From positions 1 to 34,134 of the forward strand of contig CAMVIN010000010.1 in assembly GCA_947167565.1 (NCBI GenBank): a DNA stretch of 34,134 bases, written 5' to 3'. The notes beneath the pieces are model-generated. The model searched no databases and was not told the origin of the DNA. It saw only the letters and a list, made by a program, of their open reading frames with translations. Each line of letters opens with the position of its first letter. Position 1 is the first letter of the stretch. The position numbers were made by a program, and so were the translations under genes. Source of the stretch: an uncultured Clostridia bacterium. GTDB lineage: Bacteria; Bacillota; Clostridia; Lachnospirales; Lachnospiraceae. Positions 17,338 through 25,733 of the stretch are shown piece by piece.

Positions 17338-18141
17338 ATGGATAACGAGGAATTAAAAAAACTTCCAATCGGATTTATGGATTCCGGACTGGGTGGAATA
17401 AGTGTACTCAGGGAAGCGGTTCGAATTATGCCGGCAGAGGATTTTATCTATTTTGGAGATTCGCTCAATGCACCATATGGAACGAAAGAACAAACCGTTA
17501 TTCGCGCATTGACCTTTAGTGTAGTGGAAAATCTTCTCAAACAGGGCATTAAAGGGCTTGCGGTTGCCTGCAATACAGCGACAAGTGCGGCAGTTCGACT
17601 GCTTCGAGAAATGTATCCGGAGCTGCCGATTGTCGGAATTGAACCGGCGGTAAAGCCGGCGGTGGATCGAAGTCAGGGAGGTAGAATTCTTGTAATGGCT
17701 ACGCCGATGACGATTGCGCAGGAAAAGTATCATGCTCTTCTTAATCGTTATAAAGATCAGGCCGAGATCGTTTCTGTTCCATGTGAAGGGCTCATGGAGT
17801 TCGTTGAACAGGGGAAGATGGAAGGGGAAGAGTTGAATGCATATTTTCGTGAGCACCTTCTTCCTTATCTTACGGAGGATACGGAAACAATCGTTCTTGG
17901 CTGTACGCACTATCCGTTTTTGAAATCGCAGTTAAAAAAGTTTTTGAATCATAGAACGATTGAGTTGATTGATGGCAGTCTGGGAACATCGATGGAATTG
18001 AAGAGACGTTTAAAGGTAAAGGGATTGCTCAGAGAAGATGACCGAACTGGTAATGTTGTGATTCAGAATTCTTCCGGTAAACAGGATATGATTGACAGAA
18101 GTTATGAATTACTTCGATTGCCGGTAGAAGATAATTCGTAA
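17338..18141 (+). CDS. murI: Glutamate racemase
   Basis: Converts L-glutamate to D-glutamate for peptidoglycan. The two catalytic cysteines are visible in VACNTATSAA (Cys78) and LGCTHYPFLK (Cys189), with the N-terminal GFMDSGLGG and YFGDSLNAPYG motifs. The ATG at 17338 is preceded by a G-rich ribosome site at 17325-17334; the frame could extend to a TTG at 17323 without support. Length 267 residues is normal. It follows the RND gene by 42 bases and probably ends the operon at the hairpin at 18187. Confidence 0.95.
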   Translation: MDNEELKKLPIGFMDSGLGGISVLREAVRIMPAEDFIYFGDSLNAPYGTKEQTVIRALTFSVVENLLKQGIKGLAVACNTATSAAVRLLREMYPELPIVGIEPAVKPAVDRSQGGRILVMATPMTIAQEKYHALLNRYKDQAEIVSVPCEGLMEFVEQGKMEGEELNAYFREHLLPYLTEDTETIVLGCTHYPFLKSQLKKFLNHRTIELIDGSLGTSMELKRRLKVKGLLREDDRTGNVVIQNSSGKQDMIDRSYELLRLPVEDNS

Positions 18142-18186
18142 CGATACATGAATATTTATTTTAACTGCTATCATGTAATAAAATCA

Positions 18187-18221
18187 GACCTCCTGCATAG
18201 GATAAAGGCAGGAGGTCTTTT
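18187..18221 (+). terminator. Hairpin with T-tail after murI that also holds the next gene's ribosome site
   Basis: GACCTCCTGC (18187-18196) pairs perfectly with GCAGGAGGTC (18208-18217), loop of 11 bases, followed by TTTT. It looks like a terminator with a short T-tail. AGGAGG (18210-18215) in the 3' arm is also the only ribosome site of the ATG at 18222, so folding would hide it. Confidence 0.7.
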
Positions 18222-18854
18222 ATGTTCATGCGGAATAAAAAAAAGATAATTATAGCATTCGTGTTTTTGGCGCTTGTTTACTGTGTAGCTGTGGAAATAT
18301 CATTTGTAAAAAAGGTTCTTACGTTTTGCGAAATAGGTGGACTATCTGTTGAAGAATCCTTAGGGATCATAGAGGACTGGAAATGTTTTCCGGTTCCGGA
18401 GGATAAATCGGGAAAGGCATCTGTAGATTATGAGGATTCTTTTGGCGGCGAGCGCACATATGGTGGCAAAAGACGTCATGAGGGAACCGATTTGATGTCT
18501 TCGAATAAGGAACGGGGATATTTTCCTGTTGTAAGTGTATGTGACGGCATTGTTGAAAAAAAAGGCTGGCTCAAACTCGGGGGATGGAGAATGGGAATTC
18601 GATCAGAACACGGTACCTATTTTTACTATGCTCATATGGAGCGATATGAAGAAAATCTGGAAGAGGGAAGTAAAGTGGAAGCCGGTCAGGTAATTGGATA
18701 TATGGGGGATTCCGGCTATGGAGAAGAGGGGACAACCGGACAGTTTGCCGTTCATCTGCATTTTGGCGTATACATAAAAAGAGGAGATAAGGAAGTTAGC
18801 ATTAATCCGTATCCGCTTCTCAAGTTGTATGAGGACAAACGGGGAGAATTTTGA
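18222..18854 (+). CDS. Membrane-anchored M23 family metallopeptidase
   Basis: An N-terminal hydrophobic segment after a basic start (KKKIIIAFVFLALVYCVAV, about 7-25) suggests an anchor or uncleaved signal. The C-terminal half is a peptidase M23 domain with the zinc ligands His86/Asp90 (HEGTD) and the HLH motif His178/His180 (HLHFGV). M23 enzymes cut peptidoglycan peptides outside the membrane, and all expected metal ligands are present. The start is fixed by AGGAGG 6 bases upstream, which lies inside a hairpin. Adjacent to murI, it fits wall metabolism, but a sporulation role is also possible. Target bond unknown. Confidence 0.88.
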   Translation: MFMRNKKKIIIAFVFLALVYCVAVEISFVKKVLTFCEIGGLSVEESLGIIEDWKCFPVPEDKSGKASVDYEDSFGGERTYGGKRRHEGTDLMSSNKERGYFPVVSVCDGIVEKKGWLKLGGWRMGIRSEHGTYFYYAHMERYEENLEEGSKVEAGQVIGYMGDSGYGEEGTTGQFAVHLHFGVYIKRGDKEVSINPYPLLKLYEDKRGEF

Positions 18855-18883
18855 TTTTGACGACAAAAGATTCCTTGTTTGGC

Positions 18884-18912
18884 TTGATTTTGGATACTGC
18901 GAATGATATGAT
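18884..18912 (+). promoter_or_regulatory. Sigma-A-type promoter of the membrane-protein/RluA pair
   Basis: TTGATT (18884-18889), 17 bases, TATGAT (18907-18912), leading to the TTG start at 18961. Confidence 0.65.
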
Positions 18913-18960
18913 ACTAATGAAAAAGGATGGAGAGAACGAAAGAAAGAGAGGGTGCAGACA

Positions 18961-19518
18961 TTGAGGATAGAGAAATGTCATGTTGGATATATCAGGCAGG
19001 AAAAAAAGGTGAACTGGCTCTGGCTTTGGGGATTTATTGTGATTGCGTTGGCAATATTTTTTGCCGGATATCTATGGACTCACACAAGAGCGAATGTGTT
19101 TACGGTACTTTCCGTGTTAATGGTGCTACCGGCAGCCAAGAGAGTTGTTGGGCTGGTTGTTTTTTTGCCGAGAAAAGGAGTGGATCGTGCGAGATATGAA
19201 TTCATTCACAGTAAGGCAAAAGAGGGAATACTACTTGCCGAGTATGTATTTACATCGACCGAGAAGATTATGCATCTGGATTTTGTTCTGATTTGGAAAG
19301 GAAAAACTTTGGCTGTTGTGGCGCCGTCGATTCAGGACAAAAACTATATGATTCATTATTTAGAGGAGAATGTTCATCGCATAGCAAAGGAGTATGAGGT
19401 AAAAGTTTTTGAAAAGGATGAAGAACTTCTTGACTTTCTTGAAAAGAATTCCGGTGGAGATTTGACTGTGGAGAGTGATGAGAAAGTGGCAGCTCATTTG
19501 AGGACATTGGCGGTATGA
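18961..19518 (+). CDS. Two-TM membrane protein of unknown function
   Basis: 185 residues. Two hydrophobic segments lie near the N-terminus (WLWGFIVIALAIFFAGYLW and a second around NVFTVLSVLMVLPAAKRVVG), followed by a soluble domain of about 125 residues. I do not recognise the family. TTG at 18961 has GAGAGG 9 bases upstream; a GTG at 18952 is also possible but too close to that site. The last codons overlap the next gene as ATGA, so it is probably translationally coupled to the pseudouridine synthase. Confidence 0.7.
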   Translation: MRIEKCHVGYIRQEKKVNWLWLWGFIVIALAIFFAGYLWTHTRANVFTVLSVLMVLPAAKRVVGLVVFLPRKGVDRARYEFIHSKAKEGILLAEYVFTSTEKIMHLDFVLIWKGKTLAVVAPSIQDKNYMIHYLEENVHRIAKEYEVKVFEKDEELLDFLEKNSGGDLTVESDEKVAAHLRTLAV

Positions 19519-20468
19519 GAGAAATTCAAATTGAGAAAAATGAAAGCGGTCAGCGCTTGGACAAGTTTCTGAAAAAGTATTTGCGTGAGGCAACAGGCGG
19601 ATTTATATATAAAATGCTCCGCAAAAAAAACATTAAACTAAACGGTGGACGCGCAGAGGGAAAGGAACTGCTTCAACCCGGGGATGTGGTGACTCTCTAT
19701 TTATCAGAAGAAACACTGGAAAAATTTCGCGGAATACATCAAAAGGGAATTCATTATCCGGTGACCAAACTGGACATTATATATGAAGATGATAATATTA
19801 TTCTGGTAAATAAGCCCGCAGGTATGCTTTCGCAGAAGGCGAAGCCGGAGGATGTCAGTCTGGTGGAATATCTGCTTGGATACCTGCAATCGGAGGGAAA
19901 GTGGCATCCGGGCGATACCTTTACGCCCGGAATTTGTAACAGGCTGGATCGGAATACAAGTGGTCTTGTGATTGCGGGGAAAAGTCTTCTTGGGACACAG
20001 ATGATGTCGGAATTATTGAAGAAGAGAGCACTGGATAAATATTATATTACAATCGTGGAGGGTGTGATGACGCAATCTTCTCTTGTTAAGGGATATCTCT
20101 CCAAGGATACAGCGGTGAATGTGTCGCACATTTTTGGTGAGCCGGGGGAAGGACGAGTATATATCGAGACCGGATATGAGCCAATCTGTCACAGCGATTG
20201 CTATACACTTCTCAGAGTAAAGCTGATTACGGGAAAGACTCATCAGATACGAAGTCATCTTGCCAGTATTGGACATCCGGTTATCAATGATAGAAAATAT
20301 GGCGGGCGGAATTTCAAAGATTTAAAACACTTTTTGCTTCATGCGGAAACAATACATTTTCCGAAACTGCCGGGGCCACTGGAAGAATTGAGCGGTCAAA
20401 CGTTTGCGGCATCTGTTCCGGAGCAGTTTGAAGAAGTGAAAAAGTATCTGTTCAGGGATGTGAAATGA
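19515..20468 (+). CDS. RluA-family 23S rRNA pseudouridine synthase
   Basis: 317 residues. An N-terminal S4 RNA-binding domain (about 13-63, QRLDKFLKKYLREA) is followed by the catalytic domain with RLDRNTSG carrying Asp145, plus LVNKPAGMLS and LITGKTHQIRSHLASIGHPV. It isomerises uridine to pseudouridine in structured RNA, most likely 23S rRNA; RluC- versus RluD-type specificity cannot be settled from sequence alone. The ATG overlaps the upstream stop (ATGA). Confidence 0.93.
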   Translation: MREIQIEKNESGQRLDKFLKKYLREATGGFIYKMLRKKNIKLNGGRAEGKELLQPGDVVTLYLSEETLEKFRGIHQKGIHYPVTKLDIIYEDDNIILVNKPAGMLSQKAKPEDVSLVEYLLGYLQSEGKWHPGDTFTPGICNRLDRNTSGLVIAGKSLLGTQMMSELLKKRALDKYYITIVEGVMTQSSLVKGYLSKDTAVNVSHIFGEPGEGRVYIETGYEPICHSDCYTLLRVKLITGKTHQIRSHLASIGHPVINDRKYGGRNFKDLKHFLLHAETIHFPKLPGPLEELSGQTFAASVPEQFEEVKKYLFRDVK

Positions 20469-20511
20469 TAAAAAAATAAAGCGCAATACTGCGCAGAAAT
20501 GAGGATAAATT

Positions 20512-21069
20512 ATGAATAAAAAACTATTGATGTTGTTTGCGGAAGGTTATGAGACGGGAGAGGCTCTGGTGCCGGTGGATGTATTGCGCCGCGGAGGGGT
20601 TGAGGTTACGATGGCTTCCATTACAGATGAGATGACAGTAACGAGCGCACAGGGAATCAGCGTGAGCATGAATGCGAAGCTGAGTGAAATTGAGCCTCTG
20701 GATTATGATGCGATTGTGCTTCCGGGCGGTATGCCGGGGACAACCCATCTCGGAGAGAGTGATCTTGTAAAAAAGGCACTGCTCTCGATGAATGAGGCAG
20801 GAAGACTGGTGGCAGCAATCTGTGCGGCTCCGGGAGTTCTTGGTAAACATGGCCTTTTACAAGCGAAAAAAGCGTGCTGTTACCCGGGACTGGAAGGCAA
20901 TCTTATTGGCGCCGAGGTTACAATGGACAAGGTTACGATTGATGGAAATATTGTAACAAGCCGTGGTCTTGGAACGGCGATGGATTTTGGACTCACCCTG
21001 CTTGCCCTGCTGGAGAGCAAAGAGGTGTCTGACAGTATCCGTGAGTCGATTGTTTATGGAGTTTCATAA
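20512..21069 (+). CDS. DJ-1/PfpI family protein
   Basis: 185 residues, the usual size. The conserved nucleophilic Cys104 stands in AAICAAPGVLG, and Glu17 aligns with the Glu that activates the Cys in human DJ-1. The start MNKKLLMLFAEGYETGEALV is typical of the ThiJ/YajL branch. Members act on reactive carbonyls or as stress proteins; the precise activity here is not shown. AGGA precedes the ATG. The stop overlaps the recU start by one base (TAATG), implying a two-gene unit. Confidence 0.9.
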   Translation: MNKKLLMLFAEGYETGEALVPVDVLRRGGVEVTMASITDEMTVTSAQGISVSMNAKLSEIEPLDYDAIVLPGGMPGTTHLGESDLVKKALLSMNEAGRLVAAICAAPGVLGKHGLLQAKKACCYPGLEGNLIGAEVTMDKVTIDGNIVTSRGLGTAMDFGLTLLALLESKEVSDSIRESIVYGVS

Positions 21070-21605
21070 TGGCAACCTGGAATTCAAGGGGACTTCGAGG
21101 TTCTTTTCTGGAAGAATTGATTAATCTTACCAATGAAAAGTACCGCTCACAGAAGTTGGCGTTAGTCCAGAAAATTCCCACGCCAATTAAGCCGATTAAT
21201 ATTGATAAGGCCACACGACATATTACGCTTGCCTATTTTGACCAAAAGAGTACCGTGGATTACATTGGTGTTGTTCAGGGAATTCCGATTTGTTTTGATG
21301 CCAAAGAGTGTGCGATTGACCGATTTGCACTTTATAATAATGTCCATGAACATCAGATGAAATTCATGGAGGAATTTGAAGAGCAGGAGGGAATCGCCTT
21401 TCTTCTTATTTATTTTAAAAACAGGGATTGTTATATGTATCTTCCGTTTAAAGATTTGAAGCAGTTTTGGGACAGAATGCAGGCGGGGGGACAAAAGAAT
21501 TTTAAATTTGAAGAATTGAATCCAGCCTATGAGATTTCGGTGTATTCGGGAACGTTTCTTCACTATCTGGAACAGATTCAGATGGATATGAATGAGAGAG
21601 AATAA
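21069..21605 (+). CDS. recU: Holliday junction resolvase RecU
   Basis: 178 residues. RecU cuts four-way DNA junctions in Firmicutes during recombination and segregation. The nuclease-core motifs are visible: STVDYIGV (Asp64) and ICFDAKE (Asp77, Lys79), after a short start with NSRGLRGSFLEELI. The gene overlaps the stop of the DJ-1 gene by one base. In many Firmicutes recU neighbours a penicillin-binding-protein gene; here it does not. Confidence 0.9.
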   Translation: MATWNSRGLRGSFLEELINLTNEKYRSQKLALVQKIPTPIKPINIDKATRHITLAYFDQKSTVDYIGVVQGIPICFDAKECAIDRFALYNNVHEHQMKFMEEFEEQEGIAFLLIYFKNRDCYMYLPFKDLKQFWDRMQAGGQKNFKFEELNPAYEISVYSGTFLHYLEQIQMDMNERE

Positions 21606-21631
21606 AAGAGATTCCAAAACTTTCCATAATA
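21600..21631 (+). promoter_or_regulatory. Possible SigG-like promoter of the spore protein gene
   Basis: CATAATA (21625-21631) fits the SigG -10 CATnnTA and GAATA (21600-21604) its -35, but the spacer of 20 bases is longer than usual. Weak support. Confidence 0.3.
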
Positions 21632-21751
21632 AAAATTTTCATAGTGGCAACAATAGTACCATGACAAGCGAGCGCGAAAAAAGTGTTCTTGTTTGTCTTT
21701 CAAATATACAGGGTAAACGCCCAAAGAAAATTTTTATGGAGGTGTAGAACT

Positions 21752-21955
21752 ATGGCAAGTAATAGTAATAGTTCAAGAATGGAAGTACCACAGGCAAAAG
21801 AGGCAATGAATCGTTTTAAGATGGAGGTTGCCAATGAAATCGGCGTAAATCTCAAGCAGGGTTATAACGGAGATTTGACATCCCGTGAGGCCGGCTCAAT
21901 CGGTGGCGAGATGGTTCGTCAGATGATTAAGAGACAGGAAGAGTCTATGAAATAA
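21752..21955 (+). CDS. Small acid-soluble spore protein, alpha/beta type
   Basis: 67 residues, the normal size. The family core is clear: MEVANEIGVNLKQGYNGDLT followed by SREAGSIGGEMVRQMIKR. These proteins coat and protect DNA in dormant spores and are degraded by the GPR protease on germination, with the EVANEIG region at the expected cleavage position. GGAGGTG (21738-21744) precedes the ATG. This gene is direct evidence of sporulation ability. It stands alone, with a terminator-like hairpin behind it. Confidence 0.95.
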   Translation: MASNSNSSRMEVPQAKEAMNRFKMEVANEIGVNLKQGYNGDLTSREAGSIGGEMVRQMIKRQEESMK

Positions 21956-21988
21956 TCATGATACGACTGTAACTTTATCACGAAAATA

Positions 21989-22045
21989 AAGAAGGGACTG
22001 ACTTACTATTGGTTTTTCAGTAGTGCTGTCAGTCCTTCTTGTTGT
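21989..22045 (+). terminator. Long hairpin terminator after the spore protein gene
   Basis: AAGAAGGGACTGAC (21989-22002) pairs with GTCAGTCCTTCTT (22028-22040) with one bulged G. An inner stem of ACTATTG with CAGTAGT extends it. The T-rich tail is interrupted (CTTCTTGTTG). Confidence 0.65.
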
Positions 22046-22076
22046 CAATGTCGTCGCAAACGAAATCAAATATATA

Positions 22077-22105
22077 TTGTAAAGTAGAAATCGTTATGAT
22101 AAAAT
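22077..22105 (+). promoter_or_regulatory. Sigma-A-type promoter of the antiporter/GH43 unit
   Basis: TTGTAA (22077-22082), 17 bases, TAAAAT (22100-22105), about 60 bases before the ATG at 22164. Confidence 0.6.
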
Positions 22106-22163
22106 ATTTTTCGTAGCGTTTTAAAAAAAATAATTTACAGATGGAATGGATAGGAGATTATCT

Positions 22164-23150
22164 ATGATACAAATGCTTTTAAACATTATTTTATTGATTG
22201 TTGGATTTGTTGCGCTGATTAAGGGGGCAGATTTTTTTGTGGATGGAAGTGCCGGCATAGCCAGAACATTTCATGTGCCCGGAGTTATCATTGGCCTTAC
22301 GATTGTGGCGATGGGGACAAGTGCACCGGAACTGGCAGTCAGTATATCGGCCGGGCTGTCCGGTTCCAATGCGATTGCAGTGAGCAATGTAGTAGGTTCC
22401 AATATTTTTAATCTTTTGATGGTACTCGGTGTGTGTGCAGTGTTGAATCCACTGCCGGTCGATGACGGAATCAAAAAATTTGACTATCCGCTTTCGTTGA
22501 TTATTACGTTGATTATTGGAATTTTTGGAGGAAATCTGATTCTTTCCGGCAAAGTGGCAAATATTAAGGATATGGATGCGCAGGCGGGAACTCTCAGCCG
22601 TTGGAACAGTTTGATTTTAGTTGCCATTTTTATCGCTTATATGATTTACACGATTTATCAGGCGAAGAAAAATCCGGTACAAGATGAGTCAGAAGAACAA
22701 ACTGCACCGATATGGAAAAATATCATTTTTATCATCGGAGGACTGGCGGCTATTATTATTGGAGGAAATCTTGTGGTAAACAATGCAAGAGACCTTGCGC
22801 TGGCATGGCACATGAGTGAGACGCTTGTGGGACTTACGATTGTCGCGATTGGGACAAGTCTGCCGGAACTGGTGACCTCCGTAGTAGCTTCGCGAAAAGG
22901 TGAGAACGGCATGGCCATCGGCAATGTTGTTGGTTCTAACATTTTTAATCTTATGCTGATTCTCGGTGTGTCCGGTTCTATTCATCCAATCGGGATATCG
23001 GTTGCGTCATTTGTTGATATCGGGCTGCTTCTCGGTGTCAGTCTGATTGCCTATGCATTTGTGTGTACAGGAAAAAAAGTCAGCAGGGTTGAGGGATTTG
23101 TAATGGTTGCACTGTATGTGGCATATACAGCATTTGCCATTATTAGATAA
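22164..23150 (+). CDS. Calcium/sodium antiporter of the CaCA family (YrbG-like)
   Basis: 328 residues with about ten membrane segments. The two inverted alpha repeats are plain: VAMGTSAPELAVS with NVVGSNIFNLLMVLG, and VAIGTSLPELVTS with NVVGSNIFNLMLILG; their Glu and Asn residues form the cation site. A short hydrophilic loop (about 165-190) separates the halves. The ATG at 22164 has AGGAG 7 bases upstream; the in-frame ATG at 22146 has no ribosome site. It exchanges Ca2+ for Na+ or H+, with ion preference not deducible. A gap of 20 bases to the GH43 gene suggests co-transcription. Confidence 0.92.
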   Translation: MIQMLLNIILLIVGFVALIKGADFFVDGSAGIARTFHVPGVIIGLTIVAMGTSAPELAVSISAGLSGSNAIAVSNVVGSNIFNLLMVLGVCAVLNPLPVDDGIKKFDYPLSLIITLIIGIFGGNLILSGKVANIKDMDAQAGTLSRWNSLILVAIFIAYMIYTIYQAKKNPVQDESEEQTAPIWKNIIFIIGGLAAIIIGGNLVVNNARDLALAWHMSETLVGLTIVAIGTSLPELVTSVVASRKGENGMAIGNVVGSNIFNLMLILGVSGSIHPIGISVASFVDIGLLLGVSLIAYAFVCTGKKVSRVEGFVMVALYVAYTAFAIIR

Positions 23151-23170
23151 AAGACAAGGAGGACAAATTC

Positions 23171-25264
23171 ATGTTTAAGAAAAAACTGATTGCGGGACTA
23201 CTTACATTGAGTCTTGCACTGCCGGTAATGTCAGTGACCGGACCGGCAAAAGAGGTGAAGGCGGCAACAAAGGAGATTACAATCGAGAAAGCAACAACAA
23301 TCAATCCGATTGCCGGCTTTGATGACAAGGGGAATACTGCTTATGGAGGTGATCCATCCATTCTGGTTGATGGGGATACCGTATATCTCTATGTCGGTCA
23401 TGATGTGGCGACGACAGATGCGTATAATATTACAGAATATCTGTGCTATTCGACAAAAGATTTGAAGGAATGGAAGTATGAAGGCGTTGCCATGAAGGCG
23501 TCTACGGCGGAGATTTCATGGGCAAATTCCAGCAATTCCGCATGGGCGGCTCAGGTTATGAAACATAATGGAAAATACTATTTGTATTATTGTACATGGT
23601 CAAAATCATCTATCGACAGTGGAAAACAGTGTATTGGCGTGGCGGTTTCGGATAATCCGACATCCGGATTTAAAGATATCGGCAAGCCGCTTGTGAAGGG
23701 CTCTGTGACAGATCCGCAGACCAGTGACTGGAATGACATTGACCCTACCGCATGGATTGAGACGGACGAAAAAGGCGTGGAGCATCGCTATCTTGCATGG
23801 GGTAACGGAAAATTCTATGTGTGTGAATTGAATGAGGACATGACCAGTATCAAGGATTTAAATGGTGATGGAAAGATTACTTCGGGAACGGAAAAATCTT
23901 CCGCGGATATTATCGAGCAGAGTTCAAAACTTACATTCTTTACGGAAGCGCCGTGGCTTTATCGCAGGAAAGATGCGAGTGGAAAGCCATATGGAAAATA
24001 TTATTTATTTTATGCCTATGGCTGGAGAGAGCGCATGGCATATGCGACGGCAGATGATTTGTTCAGTGGTGACTGGAAGACCGGCGGTGTGATTATGGAA
24101 TATACGGCTACATCCAATACCAATCATATGGCAGTATTTGATTTTAACGGGAAGACTTATTTTGTCTATCATAATGGACAGTTAGCAGGAGGCAATGGAT
24201 TCCGTCGTTCTGCCTGTATAGCGGAATTAAAATTCGACAGTGATGGGGCAGTACAGTATATTCCGGAGACGGCAGCCGGACCGTTTGGCAAAACGACTTC
24301 TATTTATACGAACTCAGGAGCACTTCTTGCTCATGAAAACAAGACAAACCCATCTGTAGACAGCGGTTATCCGATGAGTCTTTCTGTCGGTGTCGGAATC
24401 AGCAAAGAAGCGGCGGACAAGCAATGGGTGATTACCGCAGGAAAAGCAGATGCAAAAAAGGATTCCTATGTGTCCATTGAATCAGAAAATAAACCGGGAT
24501 TGTATCTGACAGCGAAATCCAAAACGGCTGTGACCTTAACTCAGGATACAGATGGAAAAGCAAATACGGCAAACAAACAGACGTTTAAGACAGTAGAAGG
24601 ACTGTCAGACGCAAAAGGTGTTTCCTTTGAAAGTGTGGCATACCCAGGCAATTATCTGAGTATTAAAAATGGTTCACTTGTATTGACAAGTGCGACAAAG
24701 GATCCTGTGGCATCTACCTTTTATCTTGGCGTTGACTCTTCGGATTCTTCTCTTCGCTCGATTGCCGTAACAGTGAAAAAGCCGCAGTTCCTTACAGGAA
24801 CCAAGGTAAAGAAGAGCAATCTTACGGTTACTGCTGTTTATGCAAATGGAAAGACAAAGAAGGTGACAAACTTTACGTCTACAATTTCCAAAATCACGTA
24901 TAAGAAAGCGGGGGCAAAGACGATTCAAGTTACCTATAAAGAGGGCTCGATAACGCGAACTACGAACGCTTATGTTACTTATATTAAGAAGCCGGCAAAA
25001 GTTAAAAAGTTGAAGGCTAAACTTGCCGGGAAGAAAAAAGTAAAACTTACATGGAAAAAGGTTTCCGGTGTAAAGGGATACGAAGTCAGCTATGGAAAGA
25101 AAAAGTCAAAACACAAAGTTTACAAGACAACATCAAAATGCAAAGTGACATTCTCTGGCAAAAAGGGAACAACATACTATTTCCATGTGCGTTCGTATGT
25201 AAAATTAAATGGGAAAAAATCTTATTCCAAATATAAGACAGTTAAAATAAAGGTTACCAAATAA
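23171..25264 (+). CDS. Secreted GH43 glycosidase with beta-trefoil-like, Ig-like and FN3-like C-terminal domains
   Basis: 697 residues. A signal peptide (MFKKKLIAGLLTLSLALPVM, cut probably after KAA near 32) is followed by a five-bladed GH43 domain (about 35-385). The three expected acids are present: Asp61 (GGDPSILVD, base), Asp191 (DIDPTAW, pKa modulator) and Glu259 (TEAPWLY, acid). Residues 229-241 (DLNGDGKITSGTE) look like an inserted calcium loop. Residues about 400-525 resemble an AbfB/beta-trefoil arabinose-binding domain, 530-605 a bacterial Ig-like domain, and 606-697 a very Lys-rich FN3-like domain that may bind the wall. It likely acts on arabinan or arabinoxylan side chains. AAGGAGGA precedes the ATG. 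Confidence 0.88.
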   Translation: MFKKKLIAGLLTLSLALPVMSVTGPAKEVKAATKEITIEKATTINPIAGFDDKGNTAYGGDPSILVDGDTVYLYVGHDVATTDAYNITEYLCYSTKDLKEWKYEGVAMKASTAEISWANSSNSAWAAQVMKHNGKYYLYYCTWSKSSIDSGKQCIGVAVSDNPTSGFKDIGKPLVKGSVTDPQTSDWNDIDPTAWIETDEKGVEHRYLAWGNGKFYVCELNEDMTSIKDLNGDGKITSGTEKSSADIIEQSSKLTFFTEAPWLYRRKDASGKPYGKYYLFYAYGWRERMAYATADDLFSGDWKTGGVIMEYTATSNTNHMAVFDFNGKTYFVYHNGQLAGGNGFRRSACIAELKFDSDGAVQYIPETAAGPFGKTTSIYTNSGALLAHENKTNPSVDSGYPMSLSVGVGISKEAADKQWVITAGKADAKKDSYVSIESENKPGLYLTAKSKTAVTLTQDTDGKANTANKQTFKTVEGLSDAKGVSFESVAYPGNYLSIKNGSLVLTSATKDPVASTFYLGVDSSDSSLRSIAVTVKKPQFLTGTKVKKSNLTVTAVYANGKTKKVTNFTSTISKITYKKAGAKTIQVTYKEGSITRTTNAYVTYIKKPAKVKKLKAKLAGKKKVKLTWKKVSGVKGYEVSYGKKKSKHKVYKTTSKCKVTFSGKKGTTYYFHVRSYVKLNGKKSYSKYKTVKIKVTK

Positions 25265-25276
25265 TACGGTGGGAAT

Positions 25277-25669
25277 ATGGAAAAAATAGTGTTAGTTCAA
25301 GTGGATGCTTCCGTGGAGAGGCAGATTCGCAGATTGGCAGAGAACAAAAAGATTCAAGTAGTGTCAGTCGGGACGGAGGCTGCCGGAAAAACTGTGGATG
25401 AAATCATTCATTTTCGGAATTCGACAGATGATGTATCCGCTGAGAAGATGACTCCTAGAGATAAGGAATTACTGCCGTCATCCTCTTTGATGATTTTTTC
25501 AGACGTGAGTGAAAAGCATTTTGATAAATTACTGTTTGAGATGCGGGAGAAAAGGATTGCGGTAGAGCTCAAAGCGGTTGTGACACCGACGAATCGCAGT
25601 TGGAGTCTTGGCAGACTTTACACCGAATTGGAAAAAGAAAAAATATTTTACTTGAGTAGAAATAGGTAA
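25277..25669 (+). CDS. DUF3783-like small protein
   Basis: 130 residues, no signal or membrane segment. The end, VELKAVVTPTNRSWSLGRLYTEL, matches what I recall of DUF3783. Function unknown. The ATG is 13 bases behind the GH43 stop with only a weak GGTGGG site, so it may be translated by coupling. It is followed by a promoter-like sequence and the hairpin at 25686. Confidence 0.75.
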   Translation: MEKIVLVQVDASVERQIRRLAENKKIQVVSVGTEAAGKTVDEIIHFRNSTDDVSAEKMTPRDKELLPSSSLMIFSDVSEKHFDKLLFEMREKRIAVELKAVVTPTNRSWSLGRLYTELEKEKIFYLSRNR

Positions 25670-25679
25670 TAAGTATAAA
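25652..25679 (+). promoter_or_regulatory. Candidate promoter of rubrerythrin, inside the end of the preceding gene
   Basis: TTGAGT (25652-25657), 16 bases, TATAAA (25674-25679). Transcription would begin near 25686, exactly at the base of the following hairpin. Confidence 0.45.
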
Positions 25680-25685
25680 AATAAT

Positions 25686-25728
25686 AAGATTCTTCCATAC
25701 TAAAAATAAAAGAGTATGGAGGAATCTT
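25686..25728 (+). promoter_or_regulatory. Hairpin sequestering the rubrerythrin ribosome site (also terminator-like)
   Basis: A 15-base arm (25686-25700) pairs with 25714-25728, all pairs intact with one T-G; the loop is 13 A-rich bases. GGAGG (25718-25722), the ribosome site for the ATG at 25734, lies in the 3' arm. The tail after the stem is TATTTATG, poor for a terminator, so an RNA-level control or 5'-stabilising role is as likely. Confidence 0.6.
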
Positions 25729-25733
25729 TATTT

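Noticed and set aside
18927-19199. 90-codon + frame overlapping the two-TM membrane protein
   Set aside because: Overlaps the longer frame that ends in the ATGA junction with the RluA gene; its own start has no ribosome site.
20477-20497. Small GCGCA/TGCGC hairpin between the RluA and DJ-1 genes
   Set aside because: Only five pairs and no T-tail; too weak to call a terminator.
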